Of a DNA stretch of 64,000 bases, positions 19,515 to 27,698 are shown in pieces. The stretch comes from Flavobacterium johnsoniae (GTDB taxonomy: Bacteria; Bacteroidota; Bacteroidia; Flavobacteriales; Flavobacteriaceae). The notes under the pieces were generated by a model. That model did no database searches and had not been told where the DNA came from. It saw only the letters and a program-made list of their open reading frames with translations. The DNA lies in assembly GCF_001879205.1 (NCBI RefSeq), contig NZ_MLFK01000006.1, forward strand, positions 1-64,000, read 5' to 3'. The position numbers were made by a program, and so were the translations under genes. The stretch's first letter is position 1, and the number at the start of each line of letters is the position of its first letter.

Positions 19515-20258
19515 ATGAATGTTAAGCAGTATTTAGATTCAACTTACTTGAAAACAGCAGCTCAAGCCGGAATTTCGGAAGAGGAAAATCTTGTTGTTGT
19601 TAAAAATGCAATTTCAGAAGCAATTCTGGAAGGATTTAAGCTGATTATGATAAGGCCTGAATATGTGAGTTTGGCAAAAGAGATGATTTTAAAAGCAAAC
19701 TCAGCTTTATTGGTTGGCACTGTAATAGATTTCCCTGAAGGAAAATCAAGTTTAGAAACCAAGATTAAAGAAGCAAATGAAGCCATAGAAAATGGTGCTG
19801 ATGATTTAGACTTTGTATGTAATTATGAAGCTTTTAAAAATGGAGATGCGTCGATTATTAAACAAGAGGTTTTAATAGGCACGCAAATAGGACTGGCCAA
19901 CAATAAAACAGTAAAATGGATTATTGAAGTTGCGGCTTTGAACGAAAAAGAAATTATCCAGCTTTGTGCTTTAATAAAGAATGTTGTAATCTCAAATTTT
20001 AAAGAAGAAGATTATGATTCGATTTTTGTAAAATCATCGACCGGATTTTTTAATACTACAAATGATGCTCCAAACGGAGCCACAATTCCTACCATAATCA
20101 TGATGTTAGAAAATGCGTCACCTTTGCCCGTAAAGGCTGCTGGCGGCGTACGTTCGTATAAGGATGCAATAGAAATGATTCGTTTAGGTGTTAAACGAAT
20201 TGGAACTTCGGCGGCAAAAGCAATTGCAAACGGAGAAAATACCACAAATCAATATTAA
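19515..20258 (+). CDS. deoC: Deoxyribose-phosphate aldolase
   Basis: 247 residues from ATG 19515 (MNVKQYLDSTYLK). A class I aldolase that cleaves 2-deoxyribose 5-phosphate to glyceraldehyde 3-phosphate and acetaldehyde in deoxynucleoside catabolism. The Schiff-base Lys is K173 in FVKSSTGF and the second catalytic Lys is K207 in PVKAAGGVRS; the conserved Asp lies in ADDLDFVCN. A longer frame from 19479 overlaps the promoter -7 box. The downstream remB gene starts 19 bases after the stop and is probably cotranscribed, without an obvious functional link. Confidence 0.95.
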   Translation: MNVKQYLDSTYLKTAAQAGISEEENLVVVKNAISEAILEGFKLIMIRPEYVSLAKEMILKANSALLVGTVIDFPEGKSSLETKIKEANEAIENGADDLDFVCNYEAFKNGDASIIKQEVLIGTQIGLANNKTVKWIIEVAALNEKEIIQLCALIKNVVISNFKEEDYDSIFVKSSTGFFNTTNDAPNGATIPTIIMMLENASPLPVKAAGGVRSYKDAIEMIRLGVKRIGTSAAKAIANGENTTNQY

Positions 20259-20277
20259 ATAAAAGCCCCAAATTTAC

Positions 20278-22392
20278 GTGAATAAGTTTTTTTTATCTTT
20301 TGTTATTATTTTAATTCCCTTGTTTACTTTTTCTCAGGAAACAAATATAAAACAAGGTTTTACGGCAGAACAATTTCCAATTTTTCCAAGCTGTGAAAAT
20401 CTTCAGGCTAAAAATCTGGAAAATTGCTTTTACAGAGAAGTACAGGATTTTGTTTATAATAACTTTCAAATTCCTGCAGATCTTAAGCAGAATAATTACA
20501 AAGGAGAAGTAAAAGTTCTTTTTGAAGTTAATGCGAGCGGAGAATTTAAAGTAATTTATGTAAATGCTGTAAATGATGATCTGGCGGAAGAAGCAAAACG
20601 TGTTTTTGGTAAATTTCCAAAAATTAAACCTTCAACTTACAATGGAAGGCCGACCTATTCAAAATATACGATCTCAATTGATATTCCTTTAAAAAGTGCT
20701 GATCAGATTGCTGCAGAGGCTTTGGCTGCGGCAGAAATTTTAAAACCAGTTGAAAAACCAATGACTGAATTGGATAGTATTGTGTATAAAAAATACAATA
20801 TGCCTGAATTTGAAAGTCATTTGAATATTCCTTTTTCTCATAGTTATTATGCGCAGTTTGATGGCGCGATGAATCAGGTTGGAAGCAATAACCACACCGC
20901 TTCAAAACCTTATACGTATGCTGAGGTTTCAAAATATTACAACTTAAAAGCCGTAAATCAGTCACTTCAAAAAAATGTTTCGACGTGGCTGGGAAGAAAG
21001 TGGTGGAATGAAAATATGGTGCAGATTCAGGGTGAAGATTACTGGCTGGCTTTAAACCCAATTGTAGATTTACAAATGGGAAAAGCTTCAGACCTTGATG
21101 CTTCATATTCTTATGTAAATACGCGCGCTTTAAATTTTAGAGGAGGTTTGGGAAAACAAATCAACTTTACTACGACGGTTTTTGAAAGTCAGGGAAGATT
21201 TGCGGGTTATTATAATACGTATGCCGAAACGTTAAAACCTTCAGGGGGAAATCCGGCTATTATTCCGGGAATGGGAATTGGAAAGCGATTTAAAACAGAT
21301 GCATATGATTTTCCTTTAGCCGAAGCTAATATTACTTTTGCTCCTGGTGAAATTTTTGATTTTCAATTAGGTTATGGAAGGAATTTTATTGGAGATGGTT
21401 ACCGTTCTTTGCTTGAAAGCGACGGGGCAAGTCCATATCCGTATTTTAAAATTAATACCAAATTCTGGAAAATTAAATATACAAATACGTATATGTGGCT
21501 GAAAGATGTTCGTCCGGATGTTACGGTAGAAAGAACCTATGCTACAAAATTTATGGCAAATCATTATTTGAGCTGGAATGTTTCGAATAAACTGAATCTT
21601 GGTTTTTTTGAATCAGTTGTCTGGACAGATACAAACAATAGAGGATTTGATGTCAACTTTGTAAATCCAATTATATTTTATCGTTCAGTAGAATTTGCTT
21701 CTTCTTCACGAAGCGGGAATGCACTTTTAGGAATGACGGCAAAATACAAATGGAGCAATAATGTTAATTTATATGCGCAGTTTCTGCTCGATGAATTTTC
21801 AGTTGGAGATATGGCAGGCGGAGAACAGAGCTGGAAAAATAAATTTGGATATCAATTAGGAGCTAAATATTACAATGCTTTCCAGGTCAAAGATCTATTG
21901 CTGCAGCTGGAGTATAATCATGTTCGTCCTTATGTCTATTCTCACAGCGCTGTAATAACAAATTACGGGCATAACAATCAAAGTATTGGACATCAATGGG
22001 GTGGAAATTTTGAGGAATTAGTTGCAATAGGCCGTTACCATAAAGGACGTCTTTTTGCAGATGCTAAATTTACTGCCGGAAAAAGAGGTTTAGATTTTGA
22101 TACTGCACAAAACAGTTTTAATTATGGAGGCAACATATACAAAAGTTACGACGAAAAACGCCCGTATAATACAGGAGTAAAAGTAGGACAGGGAAATAAA
22201 ACGAGTATTTTTATAGCTGATATTCAAGGTGGATATTTAATAAACCCAATTACGAATTTGAAATTGTTTGGAAGTTTTATCTACAGAAATTTTGATCCAA
22301 CTCAGGAAACGGCAACAACATTTAAACAAAGTACGACCTGGTTCACAATCGGATTGCGTTCAGATATTTTTAATTGGTATTTTGATTATTAG
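20278..22392 (+). CDS. remB: RemB-like gliding motility outer-membrane protein
   Basis: 704 residues with a signal peptide (about 1-19, ending TFSQ) and a GTG start. The N-terminal part (about 45-145) has a TonB C-terminal-like fold (GEVKVLFEVNASGEFKVIYV, with a FGKFPKIKPSTYNGRP ending). From about 180 to the end it is a Wzi-like outer-membrane barrel with many aromatic strands (LNFRGGLGKQINFTTTVFE, FQLGYGRNFIGDGYRS) and a C-terminal FDY. RemB of F. johnsoniae, a gliding protein encoded a few genes downstream of sprA, has this position. Mechanism unknown; the barrel suggests a role in surface polysaccharide or adhesin handling. The name rests on recognition and synteny, without an alignment. 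Confidence 0.82.
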   Translation: MNKFFLSFVIILIPLFTFSQETNIKQGFTAEQFPIFPSCENLQAKNLENCFYREVQDFVYNNFQIPADLKQNNYKGEVKVLFEVNASGEFKVIYVNAVNDDLAEEAKRVFGKFPKIKPSTYNGRPTYSKYTISIDIPLKSADQIAAEALAAAEILKPVEKPMTELDSIVYKKYNMPEFESHLNIPFSHSYYAQFDGAMNQVGSNNHTASKPYTYAEVSKYYNLKAVNQSLQKNVSTWLGRKWWNENMVQIQGEDYWLALNPIVDLQMGKASDLDASYSYVNTRALNFRGGLGKQINFTTTVFESQGRFAGYYNTYAETLKPSGGNPAIIPGMGIGKRFKTDAYDFPLAEANITFAPGEIFDFQLGYGRNFIGDGYRSLLESDGASPYPYFKINTKFWKIKYTNTYMWLKDVRPDVTVERTYATKFMANHYLSWNVSNKLNLGFFESVVWTDTNNRGFDVNFVNPIIFYRSVEFASSSRSGNALLGMTAKYKWSNNVNLYAQFLLDEFSVGDMAGGEQSWKNKFGYQLGAKYYNAFQVKDLLLQLEYNHVRPYVYSHSAVITNYGHNNQSIGHQWGGNFEELVAIGRYHKGRLFADAKFTAGKRGLDFDTAQNSFNYGGNIYKSYDEKRPYNTGVKVGQGNKTSIFIADIQGGYLINPITNLKLFGSFIYRNFDPTQETATTFKQSTTWFTIGLRSDIFNWYFDY

Positions 22393-22508
22393 AATTTTTA
22401 ATAAGATTTTTCGAAATAATACTGTTAAAGATGTACAAGTTCTTATTCTGTAAAGGTTTTATTGAAAAAAATCTAATTTTATAGTCCTAAATTCTACAAT
22501 CTAATTTG

Positions 22509-22516
22509 TACATTTG
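22509..22516 (+). promoter_or_regulatory. Promoter -7 element for the cytochrome oxidase assembly cluster
   Basis: TACATTTG matches TAnnTTTG, 34 bases before the TTG start at 22551. The TTG at 22506 would overlap this element and is rejected as a start. Confidence 0.6.
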
Positions 22517-22550
22517 CAGCACTCAAAAAAAATATACAAAGACTACGGTA

Positions 22551-23453
22551 TTGAACGCTGCTAAAAATACATTTTCAATTAAATCAATATTTCTGGATTT
22601 CAAAGAGATTACTAAGGCCGGTTTGGCTATTAGTGTTTTGTTCTCTTCAATAGCAGGATACTTATTAGGAGTTAATGAAGAACATCCGTTTAAATGGAGT
22701 GTTTTGGTCATTTTGGCAATTGGCGGCTATTGCATGGTTGGGGCTTCAAATGCTTTTAATCAGGTAATAGAAAAAGATATCGATTCTTTAATGGATCGAA
22801 CAAAAAATCGTCCGGTTCCTTCAGGGCGCATGTCTCCGGTAACGGCCTTAATCGTAGCAAGTCTCCTTACTATTATAGGTATTGCATTGCTGTATACTAT
22901 AAATGCTAAGTCGGCAATGTTTGCTGCAATTTCAATATTTTTATATACAAGTGTATATACTCCTTTAAAAACCGTAACTTCATTGTCGGTTTTTGTTGGT
23001 GCGTTCCCTGGAGCAATTCCTTTTATGTTAGGCTGGGTTGCAGCAACAGGAGAATTTGGTATCGAAGCCGGAACTCTTTTTTTAATTCAGTTTTTCTGGC
23101 AGTTTCCTCATTTTTGGTCGATAGGATGGTTTTTATATGATGATTATGCTAAAGCAGGTATTTTTATGCTTCCAACAGGAAATAAAGATAGAAAGACAGC
23201 TTTGCAGGTTATTTTGTATACGATTTGGCTTATAATAGCTTCATTATTGCCGGTTTTGGGCTATACTGGGCAGTTGTTTATTTCGCCAATCGCTGCGGTT
23301 TTAGTGTTTTTATTAGGTCTGTGGATGTTGTTTTACGCAGTTCGTTTGTATCAATTGCGAACATCAAAAGCAGCAAGGACATTAATGCTGGTGAGTGTAT
23401 CGTACATTTCGCTGCTGCAGATTGTATTTATAGTAGATAAATTTTTAAGATAG
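22551..23453 (+). CDS. ctaB: Protoheme IX farnesyltransferase (heme O synthase)
   Basis: 300 residues from TTG 22551 (MNAAKNTFSIKSIF). UbiA-superfamily prenyltransferase that adds farnesyl to heme b to give heme O, needed for a- and o-type oxidases. The first Asp-rich motif is NAFNQVIEKDIDSLMDRTKNR, shortened at the ends (about 67-86); the second region is FLYDDYAKAGIFMLP (about 201-215). About nine membrane helices are seen. The TTG start is preferred because the longer frame crosses the promoter. It starts the oxidase cluster and is 2 bases from the next gene. Confidence 0.92.
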   Translation: MNAAKNTFSIKSIFLDFKEITKAGLAISVLFSSIAGYLLGVNEEHPFKWSVLVILAIGGYCMVGASNAFNQVIEKDIDSLMDRTKNRPVPSGRMSPVTALIVASLLTIIGIALLYTINAKSAMFAAISIFLYTSVYTPLKTVTSLSVFVGAFPGAIPFMLGWVAATGEFGIEAGTLFLIQFFWQFPHFWSIGWFLYDDYAKAGIFMLPTGNKDRKTALQVILYTIWLIIASLLPVLGYTGQLFISPIAAVLVFLLGLWMLFYAVRLYQLRTSKAARTLMLVSVSYISLLQIVFIVDKFLR

Positions 23454-23455
23454 TT

Positions 23456-24043
23456 ATGGAAATGACATTAACAACAAGTGAAGAGCAGGTAAAGAAATCA
23501 AAGTCGGCAAAGCTGATTTTGTTGTTCGCCATGGTAAGTATGACCATGATGTTTGCTGGACTTACAAGTGCATTTGTAGTAAGTAAATCAAGAGCTGATT
23601 GGTTGGAGAATTTTCAGATACCAATTGCCTTTTATTTTAGTACAGCAGTTATTATTGGGTGCAGTGTTACTTTTTTTCTTGCCAAAAAAGCGATTGAAAA
23701 AGGCAATAGGGCTGCAACTACCGCGTTTCTTTTAGGAACATTGGCTTTGGGTGTTTTGTTTGTGATTTTGCAGTTTGCAGGTTTCGGACAAATTATAGAA
23801 AGTGGTTATTATTTGACAGGACAAGGTAGTTCAATTACTACAACTTTTCTGTATGTAATCGCACTTATGCACTTATTGCACTTAGCAGGCGGGCTAATTT
23901 CACTTTTAATTATAATTTATAATCATTTTAAACAAAAATACAATCCGACTCAAACTCTTGGAATAGAACTAGGTGCGATGTATTGGCACTTTTTGGATTT
24001 ATTATGGGTATTATTATTTTTATTTTTATATTTCTTTAAATAA
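23456..24043 (+). CDS. Heme-copper oxidase subunit III, short form
   Basis: 195 residues with five membrane helices, matching the five-helix subunit III of caa3/bo3-type oxidases. Motifs seen are SAFVVSKSRADW after helix 1, MHLLHLAGG in helix 4 and YWHFLDLLWVLLF at the C-terminus, the family signature. Subunit III stabilises the catalytic core and the proton uptake path. It directly follows ctaB and precedes a second subunit III, which is the usual tandem in Bacteroidota. Subunits I and II are not in the window. Confidence 0.9.
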   Translation: MEMTLTTSEEQVKKSKSAKLILLFAMVSMTMMFAGLTSAFVVSKSRADWLENFQIPIAFYFSTAVIIGCSVTFFLAKKAIEKGNRAATTAFLLGTLALGVLFVILQFAGFGQIIESGYYLTGQGSSITTTFLYVIALMHLLHLAGGLISLLIIIYNHFKQKYNPTQTLGIELGAMYWHFLDLLWVLLFLFLYFFK

Positions 24044-24085
24044 GAAAAAAACGTAAATTTGGGAACTTTTTAACGAATATCTTTT

Positions 24086-25072
24086 ATGGAAGCGACAGTT
24101 ACTACTGCAAATAACGACGAAAAAACTTGGGGAGGCGGTCATGAAATCCAGCCGTTAGGATCAAGTTATGGTAAAATGATGATGTGGTTTTTTATCGTAT
24201 CAGATGCCTTAACATTTTCAGGATTCTTAGGGGCTTATGGTTTTTCTAGATTTAAATTTATTGAAACTTGGCCATTGGCTGATGAAGTGTTTACTCACTT
24301 TCCTTTTATGCATGGCGTTTCGGCTCCTATGTATTATGTAGCCTTAATGACTTTTATCTTGATTTTCTCATCTGTAACAATGGTTTTGGCTGTTGATGCG
24401 GGTCACCAATTAAAGAAAACAAAAGTGGCTGTTTATATGTTCTTAACTATTATTGGAGGTTTGATCTTCGTGGGCTCACAAGCTTGGGAGTGGAAAAACT
24501 TCATTAAAGGAGAATATGGTGCAGTTGAAACTCACGGAGGAAGTTTATTGCAGTTCGTTAAAGCAGACGGAACAAGAGTTGCTCTTGCTGATTTTGCAGT
24601 AAAATTACCAGAACAAAGAGAAGCTTTAACAAGAAGCAAAACTACTTGGTTCATGGAAGATGCACAATCATTGCCAACGTATTCTGTAGCAGAAATTCAG
24701 GCTGGTTTTAAAGCTCATCCAGAGTTATTAGTAAGAACAGAAACGCTTACTAAAGATAAAAAGAAAACAGTTTTATCAAGAGAAGAATCTGCAGCTCGTT
24801 TGAGTGAAGCAAAATATGTAGTAGAAGGTGCAAACTTAATCAGAAATGAGTACGGTAATAAATTATTTGCTGATTTCTTCTTCTTCATTACAGGATTCCA
24901 CGGATTCCACGTATTTTCTGGGGTTATTATTAACATCATTATTTTCTTTAATGTGTTATTAGGAACTTACGAGAAAAGAAGAAGCTACGAAATGGTAGAG
25001 AAAGTTGGTTTATACTGGCACTTTGTAGATTTAGTTTGGGTATTTGTATTTACAGTTTTCTACTTAGTTTAA
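24086..25072 (+). CDS. Heme-copper oxidase subunit III, long form with a soluble insert
   Basis: 328 residues. Membrane helices at about 33-52, 83-105, 117-138, 265-290 and 308-326 follow the subunit III pattern, with FHGFHVFSG and YWHFVDLVWVFVF as signatures. A polar insert of about 100 residues (about 150-250) separates helices 3 and 4, which are adjacent in the short form. It is rich in Lys, Glu and Ala and has no Cys or His cluster. A TAAATTTG box at 24054-24061 may be an internal promoter. Its partner subunit IV starts 18 bases later. Confidence 0.9.
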   Translation: MEATVTTANNDEKTWGGGHEIQPLGSSYGKMMMWFFIVSDALTFSGFLGAYGFSRFKFIETWPLADEVFTHFPFMHGVSAPMYYVALMTFILIFSSVTMVLAVDAGHQLKKTKVAVYMFLTIIGGLIFVGSQAWEWKNFIKGEYGAVETHGGSLLQFVKADGTRVALADFAVKLPEQREALTRSKTTWFMEDAQSLPTYSVAEIQAGFKAHPELLVRTETLTKDKKKTVLSREESAARLSEAKYVVEGANLIRNEYGNKLFADFFFFITGFHGFHVFSGVIINIIIFFNVLLGTYEKRRSYEMVEKVGLYWHFVDLVWVFVFTVFYLV

Positions 25073-25090
25073 TTTTAGATTTTAATTATT

Positions 25091-25441
25091 ATGTCACACG
25101 AGCACGTATCAAATACAAAAAGAATCTGGTTTGTTTTCGGATTATTATCATTAGTAACTACAGTAGAAGTTATCCTTGGTATCTTAAAACCAGCATCATT
25201 AGAATTTAATCATTTTATTGGTTTGAATCTATTAAACTGGATATTCTATATCTTAACAATTTTCAAAGCATATTATATAGTATGGGCATTTATGCACATG
25301 GAAGGTGAAAAAAGCAGCCTTAGATGGTCTGTTGTATCGCCAGTTATCTTCCTAGTTTTATATTTATTGTTTATTCTGTTAACAGAAGGACATTATATTT
25401 ATGGGGTTTTTAAAGATTCTACTATTAAATGGAATTTTTAA
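25091..25441 (+). CDS. Cytochrome oxidase subunit IV (caa3-type)
   Basis: 116 residues with three membrane helices (about 10-28, 46-66, 80-100), the size and layout of COX4_pro/caa3 subunit IV. The conserved TTVEVILGIL in helix 1 and IVWAFMHMEGE after helix 2 fit the family. It is a small accessory subunit of the oxidase. It ends the structural part of the cluster; a hairpin terminator follows 20 bases on. Confidence 0.88.
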   Translation: MSHEHVSNTKRIWFVFGLLSLVTTVEVILGILKPASLEFNHFIGLNLLNWIFYILTIFKAYYIVWAFMHMEGEKSSLRWSVVSPVIFLVLYLLFILLTEGHYIYGVFKDSTIKWNF

Positions 25442-25461
25442 CATGATATTAATTCGAAAAG

Positions 25462-25490
25462 AAGCTCCGTTTAACGGAGCTTTTTTTATT
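25462..25490 (+). terminator. Rho-independent terminator after oxidase subunit IV
   Basis: AAGCTCCG (25462-25469) pairs with CGGAGCTT (25475-25482), followed by a T-run. The run continues into the TAnnTTTG box of the next gene. Confidence 0.88.
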
Positions 25491-25494
25491 TTTG
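25487..25494 (+). promoter_or_regulatory. Promoter -7 element overlapping the preceding terminator
   Basis: TATTTTTG matches TAnnTTTG, 25 bases before the ATG at 25520, and starts inside the terminator T-tract. Confidence 0.5.
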
Positions 25495-25519
25495 TACCTC
25501 AATAACTTCCGTTAATACA

Positions 25520-26176
25520 ATGAAAAAAAATATAGTTCTTTTTGTGCTTTTTGTTTTGCCAATTGTAGCCTATTTGTTTTTTGCTTCAGGTGTAAATAGT
25601 TTTACAAAACTTCCCATAATAACTCCCAAAATTGCCGACTTTGGAAATTGGAAATCTCTCGACGGCAAAAAAGTTTCTCTAGATAAAAAAATTACCGTTT
25701 TAGGTTTTTCCGGTTCTGATATTTTAAGCAACAGAGGAAACTATTTTAATCTTAACGAAAAAATCTACAAACGCTATCACGGTTTCGAAGATCTTCAGTT
25801 TGTGGTGGTATGTCCGCTTGGAACAGAAAATGAAGCTCAAAAACTGGTTGATGCACTTAAGCCTTTTACGGATGTGTCGGGCTGGAATTTTGTTTTTGCT
25901 TCGCCTGATGAAATACAGGCATTTTACAAACAGCTTCATTTAAAAGGAAAGCTGGATGATAAGCTGGGGACTTCAAATGTTTTTATTGTAGATAAAGAAA
26001 GAAACCTACGAGGGCGAAAAGGAGGAGACAAAGATAAGAAAGACGAATACAAAGAAGGATACGATACTTTTCATCCATCAGAATTGAGCAATGAAATGCT
26101 GGACGATTTTAAAATCATTTTGTATGAATATCGTGCCGCTCTTAAAAAGAACCATAATGCCACAAAACAACTTTAA
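25520..26176 (+). CDS. Membrane-anchored SCO-like protein lacking the metal-binding cysteines
   Basis: 218 residues with an N-terminal membrane anchor (about 5-23). The rest reads as a thioredoxin/SCO-like fold: GNWKSLDGKKVSLDKKITVLGF lines up with the SCO entry strand, followed by VVVCPLG, FASPDEIQAFYKQ and SNVFIVDKERNLRGRKG. The CxxxC pair and the distal His of SCO are absent; the one Cys is in VVVCPLG. It lies 11 bases upstream of a canonical SCO gene and is probably a diverged paralogue with a structural or chaperone role in oxidase assembly. The fold is my reading of the pattern and is not proven. Confidence 0.65.
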   Translation: MKKNIVLFVLFVLPIVAYLFFASGVNSFTKLPIITPKIADFGNWKSLDGKKVSLDKKITVLGFSGSDILSNRGNYFNLNEKIYKRYHGFEDLQFVVVCPLGTENEAQKLVDALKPFTDVSGWNFVFASPDEIQAFYKQLHLKGKLDDKLGTSNVFIVDKERNLRGRKGGDKDKKDEYKEGYDTFHPSELSNEMLDDFKIILYEYRAALKKNHNATKQL

Positions 26177-26187
26177 ACTTACTTATA

Positions 26188-26874
26188 ATGTTCAAAAATA
26201 AATCTTACATCGGGATTTCGTTTGTTATTTTGATTTTCGGAATCTATGCCGTGCCAAAAATTGTTAATAGAATAAAAAATGATGAAGTTGTAAAAGGAAA
26301 TCGTTTAGATAACGTAGGGCTTAAAAATTCTAAAGACGCAAAATTATTAACGATAGGGCCAGCTCCAAAATTTGAGTTGACAAATCAGGATAATGTTAAA
26401 ATATCTAACGAGACCTATAAAGGAAAAGTGTATGTATTGGAATTTTTCTTTACAACTTGTCCTTCAATTTGTCCAAAGATGAATATGAGCATGCTGGAAA
26501 TCGAAAAAACTTTTTTTGGAAATCCAAACTTTGGAATTGTTTCCATTACAATCGATCCAGGACATGATACGCCTCAGGTTTTAAAAGACCATGCAAAATT
26601 ACTGGGAGTAAAATCGTCTACATGGAATTTTCTAACAGGAGACAAAGCAACTATTATGGATTTATCTAACAAAGGATTTAACCTTTATGCTGGCGAAAAT
26701 TCAAAAGTAAGCGGTGGTTTTGAGCATTCCGGATTATTTGCTTTAATTGATAAAGACGGAAACATTCGTTGTAGAAAAGATGAATTTGGAAACCCAAACA
26801 TCTACTATGACGGTTTAGATAAAAAAGGTGTTAGAGATATTCAACAAGACATTAAAATATTATTAGAAGAATAA
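26188..26874 (+). CDS. SCO family copper chaperone for cytochrome oxidase
   Basis: 228 residues with an N-terminal membrane anchor (about 7-24) and a thioredoxin-fold domain facing the periplasm. Copper ligands are visible: C91 and C95 in TTCPSICPKMN and H180 in GGFEHSGLF, plus the conserved SITIDPGHDTPQ. SCO proteins deliver copper to the CuA site of subunit II or keep its thiols reduced. It lies between the Cys-less paralogue and DUF420; the next gene starts 1 base after its stop, so this is a tight operon. Confidence 0.95.
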   Translation: MFKNKSYIGISFVILIFGIYAVPKIVNRIKNDEVVKGNRLDNVGLKNSKDAKLLTIGPAPKFELTNQDNVKISNETYKGKVYVLEFFFTTCPSICPKMNMSMLEIEKTFFGNPNFGIVSITIDPGHDTPQVLKDHAKLLGVKSSTWNFLTGDKATIMDLSNKGFNLYAGENSKVSGGFEHSGLFALIDKDGNIRCRKDEFGNPNIYYDGLDKKGVRDIQQDIKILLEE

Positions 26875-26875
26875 A

Positions 26876-27418
26876 ATGGAAGATCATTCATTAGAAAAAA
26901 AGTACAATAAATTTATCGTTGCTGTTTCAATCATTATACCGGTTGTTGTAGCAATTCTTTTTGGAGTTAAATTAAAAGATTTCGGAATCAATGTTGAGCC
27001 GCTTTCATTTTTGCCTCCAATTTATGCCACAACAAATGGTATTACGGCTGTTGTTTTGGTTTGGGCTGTAATTGCTGTTAAAAACGGAAAATTAAAATTG
27101 CACGAACGCTTAATGACCTTTGCCATTGCATTGTCTATTGCATTTTTAGTGATGTATGTAGCTTATCACATGACTTCGGATTCTACTAAATTTGGTGGTG
27201 AAGGGGTTATACGTTATGTATATTTCTTTATTCTGCTAACGCATATCTTATTGTCGATTGCTATTATTCCTTTAGTATTAATTACTTATGTAAGAGCCCT
27301 TGCACAAAGATTTGACAGACATAAAAAAATAGCTAAAATTACTTTTCCGCTTTGGTTATATGTGGCGGTTACAGGTGTTGTAGTTTATTTAATGATTTCT
27401 CCTTATTATGTATACTAA
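26876..27418 (+). CDS. DUF420 integral membrane protein, oxidase-associated
   Basis: 180 residues with five membrane helices. Conserved polar points sit at helix ends (LKLHERLMTFAI, MYVAYHMTSD, YFFILLTHILLS, RHKKIAKITFPLWLYV), the His-rich pattern of DUF420. In Firmicutes the related CtaM is needed for caa3-type oxidase activity, so a role in oxidase assembly or heme handling is likely but unproven here. It follows sco by 1 base and its last 11 bases overlap the next gene. Confidence 0.88.
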   Translation: MEDHSLEKKYNKFIVAVSIIIPVVVAILFGVKLKDFGINVEPLSFLPPIYATTNGITAVVLVWAVIAVKNGKLKLHERLMTFAIALSIAFLVMYVAYHMTSDSTKFGGEGVIRYVYFFILLTHILLSIAIIPLVLITYVRALAQRFDRHKKIAKITFPLWLYVAVTGVVVYLMISPYYVY

Positions 27419-27680
27419 AAATAAAATATCAAACTTTCAGACTCCAAAATCTGCATTAAAAAAAATGTTTTTTGGAATTTGTATTTTCCTGCTTGGGATT
27501 TCAGCGAATGCTCAATGTGCAATGTGCCGTGCGGCGCTTGCAGGAGATTCGAACATAAAAAAGGCAGAAGCTGTAAATGACGGAATCGTTTTTTTGATGA
27601 TAATACCGTATTTGCTTGTAGCAATAATTGGTTTTCTTATTTATAAGATGTACCGATCTAAAAAGAAAAAGGCAGAATAA
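27408..27680 (+). CDS. Small membrane protein with CAMCRAAL motif
   Basis: 90 residues if the ATG at 27408 (overlapping the previous stop) is used. A later ATG at 27465 gives 71 residues beginning MFFGICIFLLG and a cleaner signal peptide ending SANAQ. After the cleavage site comes CAMCRAALAGDS, a CxxC motif that would face the periplasm, then one membrane helix (about 60-80) and a basic tail (RSKKKKAE). A CxxC next to SCO and DUF420 suggests thiol or copper handling in oxidase assembly. I do not recognise a named family. The palindromic terminator overlaps its stop. Confidence 0.7.
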   Translation: MYTKNKISNFQTPKSALKKMFFGICIFLLGISANAQCAMCRAALAGDSNIKKAEAVNDGIVFLMIIPYLLVAIIGFLIYKMYRSKKKKAE

Positions 27681-27698
27681 TTATTCTGCCTTTTTTTT
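27671..27698. terminator. Bidirectional terminator between convergent genes
   Basis: GGCAGAATAA-TTATTCTGCC is a perfect 20-base palindrome with an A-rich left flank and an eight-base T-run on the right, so it can end transcription on both strands. It overlaps the ends of both genes. Confidence 0.9.

Noticed and set aside
23225..23440. Frame inside ctaB in another phase
   Set aside because: It is a shadow of the ctaB coding sequence; codon pattern follows ctaB.
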